NCBI RefSeq assembly: GCF_949987515.2 | Contig: NC_082687.1 | Coordinates: 120,695,838 to 120,759,837, forward strand | From: Delphinus delphis | Lineage: Eukaryota > Chordata > Mammalia > Artiodactyla > Delphinidae | DNA: 64,000 bases | Reading direction: 5' to 3' | Shown here: piece after piece, positions 28,236-39,989 of the stretch | Numbering within the stretch: the first letter of the stretch is position 1 | How the letters are laid out: each line of letters starts with the position of its first letter | Program-made: the position numbers and the translations under genes | Notes under the pieces: model-generated | Database searches by the model: none | Told to the model about the DNA's origin: nothing | What the model saw: the letters and a program-made list of their open reading frames with translations, nothing else

Positions 28236-28589
28236 TTCTAAGTTAATATTTTGAATGAATGAATAGAACTAATATTGAAGAAGAGTACCTGTGAAAGAGT
28301 AACTTATAGTCAGTGAATATCTCTTCTCAGTGGCTTCATGACATGATATTTTATTTTACTATTTGCTTTGCTTAAATATGAATTGTACTGAATTGGCAAG
28401 TAAGTAACACAGGTACAGAATAGTGATTCTCTCATTGAGAACTATTCTGTAAAAAATACTTGCAGATTCATTAACATAGGGAATGCTCGTCTCTCCTCAA
28501 GTCCTGTTCTTTTCTCCCTTGTTTATAGTGGCTTTGTTTATACGTTTTTTCCCTTTCACTTCATTTTTTATGTATTCTATTTTTTAATA

Positions 28590-31500
28590 AACTTCTTTCT
28601 GAAATATAACATGTATAGAAAAGTGTAAAAACTATAAGATCCATGCATTTTCCAAAGTATATATAACCAGATATAAAGCATTATATATATAAAGCATTAT
28701 TAGTGCCCTAGAACTTCCATCAGATTCTCTCCCAGCCACTACTCTTCATCTCAGCACAAAAGGCAACCACTCTTTCTGGCTTCTAACACCATAGACTAGT
28801 TCAGCCTGTTTTGTGCTGTCTTCTTTCTCTCATATTATGGTTTGAGAGCTTCATCATTTTATTCAGTTGTAGCATTAGTTCATTTTTATTGCTATATTTT
28901 ATTGTATAAATATTGTGAGTAATGATGCCATCGGTATTCTTGCACATATTTTTTTTGGTGCACAGATGTACACATTTCTGTTTGCTTTATATCTAGGTGT
29001 GGAATTATCAGGTTATAGAATATGTGTGTGTGTTGTTGTTAGTAAATACTGCCAAAAGTTTTCTGTGGTGATTGCTTCAATTTCCTCTTCCACTAGTAAT
29101 GTGTGAAAATTCCAGTTTCTTCTCATTCTTGCCAGAATTTGGTGGGTTTTTAACAGTATTTCATTGTGTTTTTATTTCTCTGAAGACTGAGTTGAATACT
29201 TTTTTATATATGTATTGCGCATTTAGATATCCTCCTTCGTGACATGCCTATTCAGATATCTGTTCAATTTTTCTATTGTGTTGCTTTTAAAAAAATAATT
29301 ACTCTCTTTACAGTGTCTTTGAGGAATAGAAGTTTGTAACCATATACATTTATTATAACATATAAATATAATGAACCAAGTTATCAACATTTTTCTTTAT
29401 GGATAGTGATTTTTTTTATCATGTTTAAGAAATCTGTAAATTCCACAATTGTGAATATTTTATTTTATATTATCTTCTTTCATTTAAAGATGCTTTATTA
29501 TCTTTCCTTTTACATTACTATCTATGATTATTTCACTTTTTTCCATGTAGATAATTAGTTGTACCAGCACTAGTTAATGAAATGACCATTCTTCTTGCTC
29601 TGCATTGTTAACTAACCTTTGTCATAAATCAAGAGTTTGGGTTTGTTCTGAATTCTCTGTTCTGTTTCATTGATCTCTTTATCCTTGTGCAAAATACTGA
29701 AATATCTTTAATCACTTAAGCCTTGGGTAAGTGCACCTTTTTTCTTCTTCCTCAAGATTGTCTTGACTATTCTTGGGCCTTTGCATTTGCTTAGAACTTT
29801 AAAAATCAGCTTGCCAGACTCCCTCCCCTCCAAGACAAAACAAAATTGGATTTAGATTGGAATTATTAAATCTCTTGATCAATTTAGGGAGAATTAGAAA
29901 GTTAATATCTACAAGTTATCTACCATGTGGTAGATCCCTTCATTTATTTTAGGTCTTTAATTTCTCTCAAAGTTTTATAGTTTTAAGTGAAGAACTTAGT
30001 CTTGCATAATGTTCATTAGATTTATTCTAAGGTATTTTTTTAATGCAGTTATTTTTTAATTCTAAGTTTTTTTTAATGCAGTTATAAATGGCATCTTGTA
30101 AAGTTTCACTTTAATTGTGTTTGTTGGTATCTGGAAAAACTAAACTCTTATGTATTGACTTTGTGTCTACCTACCTTGCTAAATTCACATATTAATTTTA
30201 ATAGTGTGTATGGAAATTGGTTGAGTTTTTATGTATGTAGTCATGTTAAAGTTTTCTGTGTATACAATCTGCAAATAATGACAGTTTTCATTCCTTTTAA
30301 CCTCTACACTTCTTTTTCTTGCCTTGTTGTAGTGGTTAGGATCTTTAACATAGTATTTAATAGAAGTGATAACAGTACTTATCCTTATCTCATTCTTGAT
30401 CCTAGGGAGAAAATTTTTAACCTTTTACTATTAAGAATTATATTTGCTCTTTGTTTTTTTGTAGCTAATACGATAGAGTAACAAAATTTCCATCTGTTCC
30501 TAGTTTTTATAATTAATGATATTGATTTTTATGACATTCCTTTTCTGGGTCTATTGAGATAATCATATTCTCTTCTTTATTCTATTAGTGTGGAACATGA
30601 TGTTGATTGATTTTCAAATGTTAAGCTAACTTTACATTCTTGGAATATAGCCATCTTGTCATGACGTATAATCCTTTATTTACATATTGATATTTTTGCT
30701 GATGTTTTGTTTAGGATATTTGCACCTATGTTCAGGAGAGATACCAGTCTGCAGTTTTCTTGTAATGTCCTTTTAAGATTTGAGGAACAGGGTTATGCTG
30801 GCCTCATGAATCAAGTTGGGAATTATCTTGGCCTCTTTTTTTCTCTGCAAGAGTTTTTGTAAGCTTAGTGTTATAGTCATACTTAACTACTTTGTAACAT
30901 TAACCAATGAAGCCATCTATGTTTAGAATTTTCTTTTTGGAAAGGTTTTAATTACATAATGAATTTAATAGCTATTGGAATATTCAATTATGTACTTTGT
31001 TTTGATAAGCTTTTTTTCCCCCTAGAAATTGGTTCATTTCATCTAAATTTTTGAGTTATTTGGTATAAGGTTATTCCTGATATCCTCTTATTATCTTTTC
31101 AATGGCCTGTGGGTTCTGTAGTGTAGACCATTCAGTAGTCATTTTTGCTTCCTGATGTTGGTAATGTGTGTCTTTTCTCACATTTCCCTGATTCGTCTTG
31201 CCAGAGATTTATCTCTATTAGCCTTTTCAGAAAATAAACCTTTGGCTTTATTGATTTGTTTTTTTAATTGCACATTAGTTTTCCATTTCATTAATTTCTG
31301 TTCCTATCTTCATTATTTCCTTCCCACTGTTTTGTTTTGTTTATTTGTTTTTGGTTTATTTTATTCTTTGTTTTATAAGATGAGCACCTCATTGACTTTC
31401 ACCCTTTATTCTTCCCTAATATGTGCATTATGCCTGTCATTGTCCCTTTAAGTACAGCTTTAGTAGCATCCCACAAATTTTCATGTTATATTTTCATTAT

Positions 31501-34080
31501 TATTCAGTTGAAAAACTTAACAATTTTCATTGGATTTTTTTTTTTTTTGACCATGAATTATTTGGAAATGTATTGGTTAATTTCCAGATATTTGTATTTT
31601 TGGTATCTTTTTGTTACTGATTTTGCTATTAAGTCTCATGTAATCAGAGAACATAAACATTATGATTTCAATCCTTGAAATTTGTGGAGAGCTGCTTTGT
31701 GTCCCACCCTGTGGTCAGTTTTGGTACTCCTTCCAGGTACCCTTGAAAGCATGGATATTTTACTATTTTGGATATTTATTGTTTTGTATATATGCCAATT
31801 AAGATAGGTGAGTTAATTTTATTTTTATAACTTCTACATATATATTTTTTGTTTGTTTTTGTTACTGAGGGAAGTGTGTTAAAATCTGCAAGTAAGGCTG
31901 CATATTTGTCTGTTTCTCCTTTTAGTTCTGCTTAATTTTGCTGTTTATACTTTGAGCCTTTTTTACTAGGCATGTATTAGAATTTTATGTATTCTTGGTG
32001 AATGGACCCTTTTATCATCCTGAAATGTCTAGTAATACCTCTTAAAGTCTATTTGATAGTAGATATAGTTGCACTATTTTCCTCTTACATGCATGGTACC
32101 CTTTTTCTATTTTACTTTCAACCTTTCTGTATTTTTATATTTCAGAATATGACTCTTGTAAACAGCACAAATTTGGGTTTTATTTTTTTCATCTATCTGA
32201 TGCTGTCAGTCTTTTAATTCAAGTACATGATACGTTTATATTTAGGGTAATATCTTAAATACTTAGGTTTAATTTACCTTCTATTTGTCCCACTTGTATG
32301 TTTTTTCATCTTTTTTACTGTCTTCTCTTGGAATAGTCAAGTATTTTTGTTACTTCCTCATCTTATGGTTATCTTTTTAGTTATGTATTTTACTCATCTT
32401 TTAGTATTTATCTTACATACAACAATATGTCTCCTTGGCTTACTAGAGACTAATGCAAGAAAAGTGCAAACAGTTTGGGAACACTTTGATTCTCTTTACT
32501 GCAAAAACACTATTATTAGTGTTTTATTCAATTATTATTCATTTATATTTGTCTACATATTTGGTGGTCCCTGTAACAAACCACTAAGTTTGATGCCCCA
32601 CTAGGAGTCATCACAGGACTCAGCATATAGTTGTATTCATGGTCTTGATTTATTTCAATGAAATGATACCAAGCAGAAGCAGCCCAAGGCACATAGCGCA
32701 AAGTGTGGAAAAAAAATAGGCATAAGCTTCCAAGAGTCCTCTCCCTGTGGAGTCACACAGGACATTTTAAAAATCCTCCAGCAATGAAGTGTGACAACAT
32801 GTATGTAATGTTGTCTACCAGAAAAGATCATTAGAGACCCAGTGCTAGGGATCTACACAATGAACCAATTTTCCTATTATTCATTTTCCAGCTACTAAAT
32901 AGCCTGTCCTTTCCTCATTGATTTATGATATATTATTGTAAATTTATCAGATATTAATATTATACATGTATGGATTATCTCTGAATTCTATTCTGTCTCA
33001 GTGTGGTCTGTATAGTCTTACAACTTTTAAACACATATTTAATACTATTAATTATATCTTAATATCCAGTAAGGTAAATCTTATTTATTTGCATTACTGT
33101 TGAGTTAGTTATGTATAGACCTTTATTCCACAGCATATTTTTAGGGAAAGTTTGTTCTAATTTAGCAAAAATACACAACTGACATTTTGACTGCGGTCAC
33201 ATTTACAATACATAGATTATTTTGAATATAATCGATGTTTTTGTTGTATTGTCATCCCATTCAAGAATATGGGATGTCTCCCTTGTGTTCATATTTTCCT
33301 CTTTATTAGAATTGTCTCCATAGGGGTGTTATGTTTTTGGTTAGGAAAATTCCTATATACTTTATTATTTTTGTCATTGTTGTGAATGGTATCTTTTTTT
33401 CTTACTATATTTTAGAATTGCTTTTCTTGGTGTGGAAAAAGCTTATATTGATTATTTTTTGCAGGTTGTCTACCTTGCTTATCTCATAATTCTAATAGTT
33501 TTTTTTTGGCTTTTCTGGGTACATTATTGTCATATGCAAATAATGGCAGTTTTATTTCTTTCCATCCTTTTGGCTCTTTCTCAGTCTCATTTTTTCTATT
33601 CTTAATTGCCAGGGACTGTACAATTGAATTATCCAGTAGTAGTGATAGTGGCGTCCTTGTCTTGTTGACAGTTTTGAAGAGACTGCATATAAAGTTTTTT
33701 CATCAAGTATAATATTTGCTAAAGATTTCTGGAATGTAGTCTTAAGTACACTTTGCTAAGAGTATTTTGCATTATTTTTATCATTATAAATGGATGTTGA
33801 ATCTTATCAAATATTTTTTCTGCATTAGTAAAAATAATTATATAATCTCAATAATGTGGTGAGTTAGGTTTTTTGATGAACTGGCCTTTCATTTCTGAGA
33901 TAAACTCTATTTGATTGTGAAATCTAATTTTTAATGCACCGTTAGATTTAGTCAGCTAATATTTTATTTAGAACTTTTGTCCCATGTCTGTAAGTAAAAG
34001 GCATTTTTTTCTTGTTCATATTTGGTTTTGGAGTCTAGGTTATATTAGCCTCTTAAAATGTTTGGGTAGTTTTGCTCTCA
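28590..34080 (-). mobile_element. Old L1 (L1M-type) remnants, antisense
   Basis: A long AT-rich block with antisense L1 text. It includes a 3'UTR-like part near 28595-28700, and ORF2-region phrases such as ttctgtttcattgatctctt (29662), cttgccagagatttatctct and cctttggctttattgatttg (31197-31260). It is fragmented, with another repeat inserted at about 32560-32900, and no frame is intact. Confidence 0.65.
32560..32900 (+). repeat. Unassigned interspersed repeat, copy A
   Basis: Shares an ordered set of phrases with 61230-61690, for example gcaagcttc/ataagcttcca, ctctcccNNtggagtcac and gtgtgacaaNatgt. Probably an old LTR-type element; family not identified. Confidence 0.5.
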
Positions 34081-34100
34081 CTTATAAAAACCTCAGTCTG

Positions 34101-34446
34101 GGGGACTTCCCTGGTGGCGCAATGGTTAAGAATCCTCCTGCCAATGCAGGGGACACGGGTTCGATCCCTGGTCGGGGAAGATCCCACATGCCCCAGAGCA
34201 GCTAAGCCTGTGTGCTACAACTACTGAGGCTGCGCTCTAGAGCCCGCGAGCCACAGGTACTGAAGCCCGCACACCTAGAGCCTGTCTCCGCAACAAGAGA
34301 AACCACTGCAATGAGAAGGCTGTGCACCGCAACAAAGAGTAGCCCCCACTCGCCACAACTAGGGAAAGTCCTGCGTGCAGCAGTGAAGACCCAACGCAGC
34401 CAAAAATATAAATAAATAAATAAAATAAATTTATTAAAAAAGAAAC
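34101..34446 (+). mobile_element. CHR-1-like long SINE, sense
   Basis: The head ggacttccctggtggcgcaa carries tRNA-like boxes (gggttcgatccc). The GC-rich body is followed by an aaataaataaata tail. Duplications acctcagtctg occur at 34090-34100 and 34447-34457. Confidence 0.93.
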
Positions 34447-35799
34447 ACCTCAGTCTGCATTATAATGGGAAAAAAGGATATTTCTTAAAAATTCCATATG
34501 ATTGTTATTTGTGTCATGATCCAGTTAGGAGATAGAACCTCTACCACTCATTTTTGTAGAGAGAATTTACTATAAAGCATTCATAACAAATTATAAAATT
34601 ACTAACTGAGAAGCTACTATCACCTGTAAGGCTGGGGAAACAAAGGAAAGAGGTTGGGATTTCTAAAATCTAGAACTCAGACCTCTGAAGAACTGCCTGA
34701 TATTTTGAAGGCTGGCTCAGACCTCTGAGAATGTGGCACTGGTGGGTTGGTGCTGATGTCTCTTAGGGGTTGCTAGAGTGGTGGTCACAGGAATAGCAGA
34801 CAGACAGGAAGCCCACAGAAGTAAAGAGTTAAGTCTCTTCTCTCCCCTTCATCTGCAGTCTCTCTCTAGAGCTTTGCTCTATCATTGGCAAAGCCTACCA
34901 TGGAGCCAAAGTGTAGTTTGCAGAGTCTCAGCCCCAAGTATCACAAAGCCAAGTTTAGAAGTATGGTTTTGGAGCTGAAAGTCAATAATTTAGTAACTGG
35001 TACAACTGAAAACTAAGTTACATAATGCTCATATAATCTCTGTGTGAGCTGCAAAAGAAATTATATAAGGAACTAAATGTTAAGAATAGAATGGTAGTAA
35101 AAACACTGTTTTAGATTTTACCTAAGAGGGAATTATAACAAAAACAGTTATCAGGAAACAGGAAGGGTTAAAAATAAATGCATTCAACTCAGGTAATTGG
35201 AAAAGAGCAATACAGTGAGCCCAAACATGAAAGAAATTTAAAATGTTAAGGGTAGAGTCAATAGACTTGAGAACAAAACAGCAAAGTTTAAAATAATCTC
35301 ATTCTTTGACAAGATTTTTAAGATTATGAAGTCAGACCAAGGTCCATTCAAGAGACAGAACCACACTAGTGGAAGTTTTTGGTGAAAGAGAAAAGTAGAT
35401 GCAAATAAAATATAGCATGGAGGAAATAATGACATGGTAGAGATAAAAAAAAACAAACGTTCATTCTGGCTGTTAAAAAACCTTGTCTGCGGAAGAATAA
35501 TGTGGAGATCTATGTCACTGGCTTACCTATTAATTTCCTTGCAGCCTCATGATTAACTTTACTTTGATTAACTATACTTAAATATGTATGTTAACATTTT
35601 TAGTATAACCATTAAAATAATAGAGAGTGTATAACTTTAAAACTAAATAGAAGGCAAAATGGAATGTGAAAAACACAAAAGATTGAGTCTCAAAGAAAGC
35701 AAGAAAAGGAAGTTGTAAGGATTAGAATAATTTTAATGCAAAACTTATTCCTTAAGATAAGGATGACTACCGTATATTGATAAAACATTCAGTTCACTG

Positions 35800-36620
35800 G
35801 GAAGTTATAACTTTTAAATCTGATGTACTTGACAGGGTAGCTTTGAAACATAAAACAAAAATATCTGTAACTACAAGGAGAAATGAACAGAACAACCATT
35901 TTAGTGAGTTCTAACACATCTCTCTCAATCGTTGAGGATAGAGAAGGTTTGAAGAACACTATCAACAAGCTTGATGTAATGGATATGTATTTGGAACACT
36001 GAACCAATAACATATATACATATTCAAACAGGTAGAGAATGTTTATGAATTTGCCATTCGAAAAATTCATTTCATACAAACCTTGTTCTCTAAATTAAAT
36101 TCAGTCAGTTAAAAAACCTTCACGGGGCTTCCCTGGTGGCTCAGTGGTTGAGAGTCCGCCTGCCGATGCAGGGCACACGGGTTCGTGCTCCGGTCCGGGA
36201 AGATCCCACATGCCGCGGAGCAGCTGGACCCGTGAGCCATGGCCGCTGAGCCTGCGCGTCCGGAGCCTGTGCTCCGCAACGGGAGAGGCCACAACAGTGA
36301 GAGGCCCGCATACTGCAAAAAAAAAAAACCTTCACAGTTTGGAAATTAGAATATTTTAAATAAATTATTGGTTGAACTGTAATATGCAAATAAAAAGCTA
36401 TTTGGAATTGAATGATCAAAATCTGTGGTATGTGGCTAAAGGAATTCTTACAGGGAAATTTACAACCTGAAATTCTTATGTTAGAAATGAAGAAAGGTTG
36501 AGAAATAAAAAGCTGTGCATTAGTATTAAAAAAATAATAAACCCTAAAAAACAGAAAGATTTAATAAAGATTAGACAGAAATGAATGGAAGAAGAAAAGA
36601 ATTATGAGAAATAAGTAGAA
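35800..36620 (+). mobile_element. Possible L1/HAL1 ORF2 remnant, sense
   Basis: Sense-strand text such as atctgtggtatgtggctaaa, acagggaaatttacaacctg and ttagaaatgaagaaagg resembles the L1 ORF2 thumb region. It is interrupted by the SINE at 36124. Heavily decayed. Confidence 0.45.
36124..36322 (+). mobile_element. CHR-type SINE, sense
   Basis: Sense copy with duplication aaaaaaccttcac at 36111-36123 and 36323-36335. Body near consensus. Confidence 0.95.
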
Positions 36621-36839
36621 TGATTTTGTGTGCTATTCCATCCTGATTGCCCTCCCCTCCCTGCTACCTCTGCATGGGTATCGTGAGCTCTGGAGTTATC
36701 ACAGCCTCTGTTCAGCTTCTCTTGTTGATTCCAGTACTTCATTAGAAGCTCTTCTTGGGCAGATCTTTTACTTTATTTAAAGAATAGTCCTCGGCTTTAT
36801 TGGCGAGGGGAGGCAAAACTATTCTTGCAGCTTTTCTCT

Positions 36840-36969
36840 AGGTCCCAACTATTTAGAACATGGTGATTTCCACTACTCTGTCTTCCAGTTTGCTGATGCA
36901 TTCTTCTGTATCATGTAATCTACTGTTGATTCCTTCTAGCATATCTTTTACTTTAGTTATTGTATTCTT
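36840..36969 (-). mobile_element. L1 ORF1-region fragment, antisense (left part)
   Basis: actctgtcttccagtttgct and gttgattccttctagcatat match antisense L1 ORF1 coiled-coil text. The element resumes at 37896 after two insertions. Confidence 0.65.
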
Positions 36970-37505
36970 TGTTTTTGAAGTATAGTTGATTTATAATACA
37001 GTGTTGTGTTAATTTCAGATATAACATAATGATTCAGTATTTTTTCAGTTTATATTCCATTATAGGTTATTATAAGTTAATAGGTGTACTTTCCTGTGCT
37101 GTATAGTAAATCATTGTTGCTTATCTATTTTGTATATAGTAGTTTGTATCTGTTAAGCCCATACCCCTAATTTGTCCCACCCCACTTCCCTCTCACCTTT
37201 GGTAACCACAGGTTTGTTTTCTGTGTCTAAGTCTCATTCTGTTTTGTTTATACATTCATTTGTATTATTTTTTCGATTCCATATGTAAGTGATGTCATAT
37301 AGTATTTGTCTCTTTCTGTCTGAGTTGTTTCACTATGCATAATATTCTCTAGGTCCATCCACGTTGATGCAAATGGCAGTATTTCTTTCTTTTTTATGGT
37401 GGAATAATATTCCTGTGTTTGTGTGTGTATGTGTGTTTGTGAGTGTGTGTGTGTACATATATATTCTTTGATTTTTATGAGCTGTTTATATATATTGGAT
37501 TTTAT
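36970..37505 (-). mobile_element. L1 3' end fragment, antisense, inserted in an older L1
   Basis: Starts ttgaagtatagttgatttat and reads through typical artiodactyl-type L1 3'UTR, including tttgtatatagtagtttgta and tccatccacgttgatgcaaa, with a gtgt-rich stretch at 37412-37455. It is bracketed by tagttattgtattctt (36954-36969) and cagttattgtattctt (37506-37521). Confidence 0.8.
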
Positions 37506-37521
37506 CAGTTATTGTATTCTT

Positions 37522-37879
37522 TTTTTTTTTACAAATTTATTTTATTTATTTATTTTTGGCTGCATTGGGTCTTCGTTGCTGCGTGCAGGCTTCCTCTAGT
37601 TGTGGCGAGTGGGTACTACTCTTCATTGTGGTGCATGGGCTTCTTGTTGCGGTGGCTCCTCTTGTTGTGGAGCACCAGCTCTAGACGTGCGGGCTTCAGT
37701 AGTTTTGGCACGCAGGCTCAGTAGTTGTGGCTTGTGGGCTCTAGAGCGCAGGCTCAGTAGTTGTAGCTCACGGGCCTGGTTGCTCTGCGGCATGTGGGAT
37801 CCTCCCAGACCAGGGATCAAACTTGTGTCCCCTGCATTAGCAGGTGGATTCTTAACCACTGTGCCACCAGGGAAGTCCC
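37522..37879 (-). mobile_element. CHR-1-like long SINE
   Basis: Antisense copy with the AT-rich tail (tttattttatttatttattt) and the full body. Perfect 16-bp duplication cagttattgtattctt at 37506-37521 and 37880-37895, the same target used by the adjoining L1. Confidence 0.95.
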
Positions 37880-37895
37880 CAGTTATTGTATTCTT

Positions 37896-38235
37896 TACCT
37901 TTGTTTTCTTCATTATATTTTCTCTCTGTTAAAATTTTCACTGTGTTCATCCATTCTGTGTTCGCTGAGCATCTTTACGATTATTACCTTGAACTCTCTA
38001 CTGAGTAGCTTGCTTATCTCCCCTTTGTTTAGCCCTTTTTCTGAGTCCTTTGTCTTGTTCCTTTATTTGGAACATATTCCTCTGTCTCCTCATTTTGCAG
38101 ATTTTGCTGTGTTTTTTTTTCTGTGTTGGGTAGGTCAGTTATGTTGGCTGATTTTGGAGAAGTGGCCTTTTGTAGGTGACATTCTATGGGGCCCAGCAGC
38201 ACACTCCCCTCTGGTCACTAGAGCTATATGCTCTA
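37896..38235 (-). mobile_element. L1 5'/ORF1-region fragment, antisense (right part)
   Basis: attaccttgaactctctact, ttggaacatattcctctgtc, tctcctcattttgcagattt and ggggcccagcagcacactcc are antisense L1 ORF1 and upstream text, continuing the segment that stops at 36969. Confidence 0.65.
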
Positions 38236-38238
38236 GGG

Positions 38239-38440
38239 CAGTGGTCCCCAACCTTTTTGGCACCAGGGACTGGTTTCTTGGAAGATAATTTTTTCGCGTG
38301 TGGTAGGGGGGAGGGATGGTTCAGGCGGTAATGCGAGCGATGGGGAGTGGCAGATGAACCTTTGCTCGCTCGCCCGGTACTCACCTCTTGCTCTGCAGCC
38401 TGGTTCCTAACAGCCCCCAGCCCAGGGGTTGGGGACCCTG
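38239..38440. mobile_element. hAT-like MITE, copy 1
   Basis: Inverted termini cagtggtccccaacc and ggttggggaccctg. It shares internal text (ggcaccagggactggtttc) with the copy at 39435-39620 in the opposite orientation. Confidence 0.75.
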
Positions 38441-38540
38441 GTCACTCTAGGGTGTAAGGTGTGAGCCCTACATGAGCTGCATGGGTCCTTCTGTTTTGGT
38501 GAGGCTGACTGCTAAGGGTGCTTGCAGAAGACACAGTTTT

Positions 38541-38733
38541 GTTTTTTTTAATCGAAGTATAGTTGATTTACAGTGTTGTGTTAACTTCTGCTGTACAGTA
38601 GAGTGATTCAGTTATACATATATATATATACACTTTTTAAAAAATATTCTTTTCCATTATGGTTTATCATAGGATATTGAACATAGTTCTCTGTGCCATA
38701 CAGTAGGACTTTGCTACTTATCCATTCCATATA
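38541..38733 (-). mobile_element. L1 3' end, antisense, left part
   Basis: Starts after a T tract with atcgaagtatagttgattta and reads through L1 3'UTR text to ttatccattccatata. A DNA transposon interrupts it. The L1 resumes at 39795. Confidence 0.8.
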
Positions 38734-39792
38734 CAGTAAGGCCCCTACATACAAATGAGTACCATTCCGAGAGCCCATTCGTAAGTCCATTTTGTTTGTA
38801 AGTCCAACAAAGTTAGTCTACGTACCCAACTAACACAATCAGCTATATAATACTGTACTGTAATAGATTTATAATACTTTTCACACAAATAATACATAAA
38901 AAACAAACACACAAAAAATAAAACATTTTTAGTCTTACAGTACAGTACCTTGAAAAGTACGGTAGTAGAGTACAACAGCTGGCATACAGGGGCTGGCACT
39001 GAGTGAACAGGCAAGAAGAGTTACTGACTAGAGGAGGGAGAGGAGGTGGGAGATGTCAGAGCTGAAGGATCGACGTCCGGGTAGTAGCTCTTTTTTTTCT
39101 TGTCATCGATGACACGGTAGCACTGGATTGCATTCTGAATGGCGGCTGCAACCTTCCTGTACTGTTCTATGTTTGCGTCCTGTGCCTCAAAAACTAACAG
39201 TGCCTCCTCAAATAAAGAAAATCCCCTTGCCATTTCCTGTGTCGTGAATCTCTTCGGTTCTTCAGTTTCTTATTCTTCCTGTTGTCGCTCCACTCTCAAT
39301 TATTTTCACTTTTGTTTCCATCGTTATTGCTTGGCGTTTCTTAGCAGTACCACCTATATCACCGCTGCTTTCACACTTGCTTCCCAACATCCTGGGCTTG
39401 AAATAAAGATACTGTACTACTGTACTCTATACAGCAGGGGTCCCGGAACTGGGCTGCACAACAGGAGGCGAGCGGCAGGCAAGCAAGCAAATCTTCATCT
39501 GCTGCTCCCCATCGCTTGCATTACTGCCTGAACCATATCCCCCCCAACCCCCCACCGGTCTGTGGAAAAATTGTCTTCCACGAAACCAGTCTCTGGTGCC
39601 AAAACGTTTGGGGACGGCTGCTATACAGTACTCCACAGTAAAGTACACAAAAGCTCAACCTGTTGTAGAGGATGCATGCATGTTACAGTGTATTCCAGAC
39701 ACGTGAACAGACTTACGTGATTAGACGTGCAAATGCATGTTCGTATCTTTGAAAGTTCGAAACTTGAAGGTTTGTGTGTAGGGGACTTACTG
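38734..39792 (-). mobile_element. Tigger/pogo-type DNA transposon, internally deleted
   Basis: Termini cagtaaggcccctacatac and gtaggggacttactg are inverted and sit between TA dinucleotides (38732-38733, 39793-39794), as for Tc1/mariner-pogo elements. On the minus strand 39021-39233 encodes MARGFSLFEEALLVFEAQDA followed by VAAAIQNAIQCYRVI, resembling the C-terminus of TIGD1/Tigger-type transposases. Most of the transposase is missing. The hAT copy at 39435-39620 is inserted inside. Confidence 0.82.
39435..39620. mobile_element. hAT-like MITE, copy 2, with perfect 8-bp TSD
   Basis: Termini caggggtcccgg and tttggggacggctg. Perfect 8-bp duplication ctatacag at 39427-39434 and 39621-39628. Opposite orientation to copy 1. 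Confidence 0.88.
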
Positions 39793-39794
39793 TA

Positions 39795-39985
39795 TAAAAG
39801 CCTACATCTGCTAACCCCAGCCTTCCACTCCATCCCTCTCCTAACCTCCTCACCCTTGGCAACCACCAGTCTGTTCTCTATTTCCGTGATTCTGTTTCAT
39901 AGACAGGTTCATTTGTGTCATATTTTAGATTCCACATATAAGTGGTATCATATGGTATTTGTCTTTCCCTTTCTGACTTACTTGG
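39795..39985 (-). mobile_element. L1 3' end, antisense, right part
   Basis: Continues the L1 broken at 38733: ctaacctcctcacccttggc, aaccaccagtctgttctcta, then ttttagattccacatataag and ctttccctttctgacttact. Confidence 0.75.
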
Positions 39986-39989
39986 AGGC

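Noticed and set aside
39021..39233. 70-residue frame similar to TIGD1 C-terminus
   Set aside because: It is an internal remnant of a deleted Tigger-like element bounded by inverted termini and TA sites.
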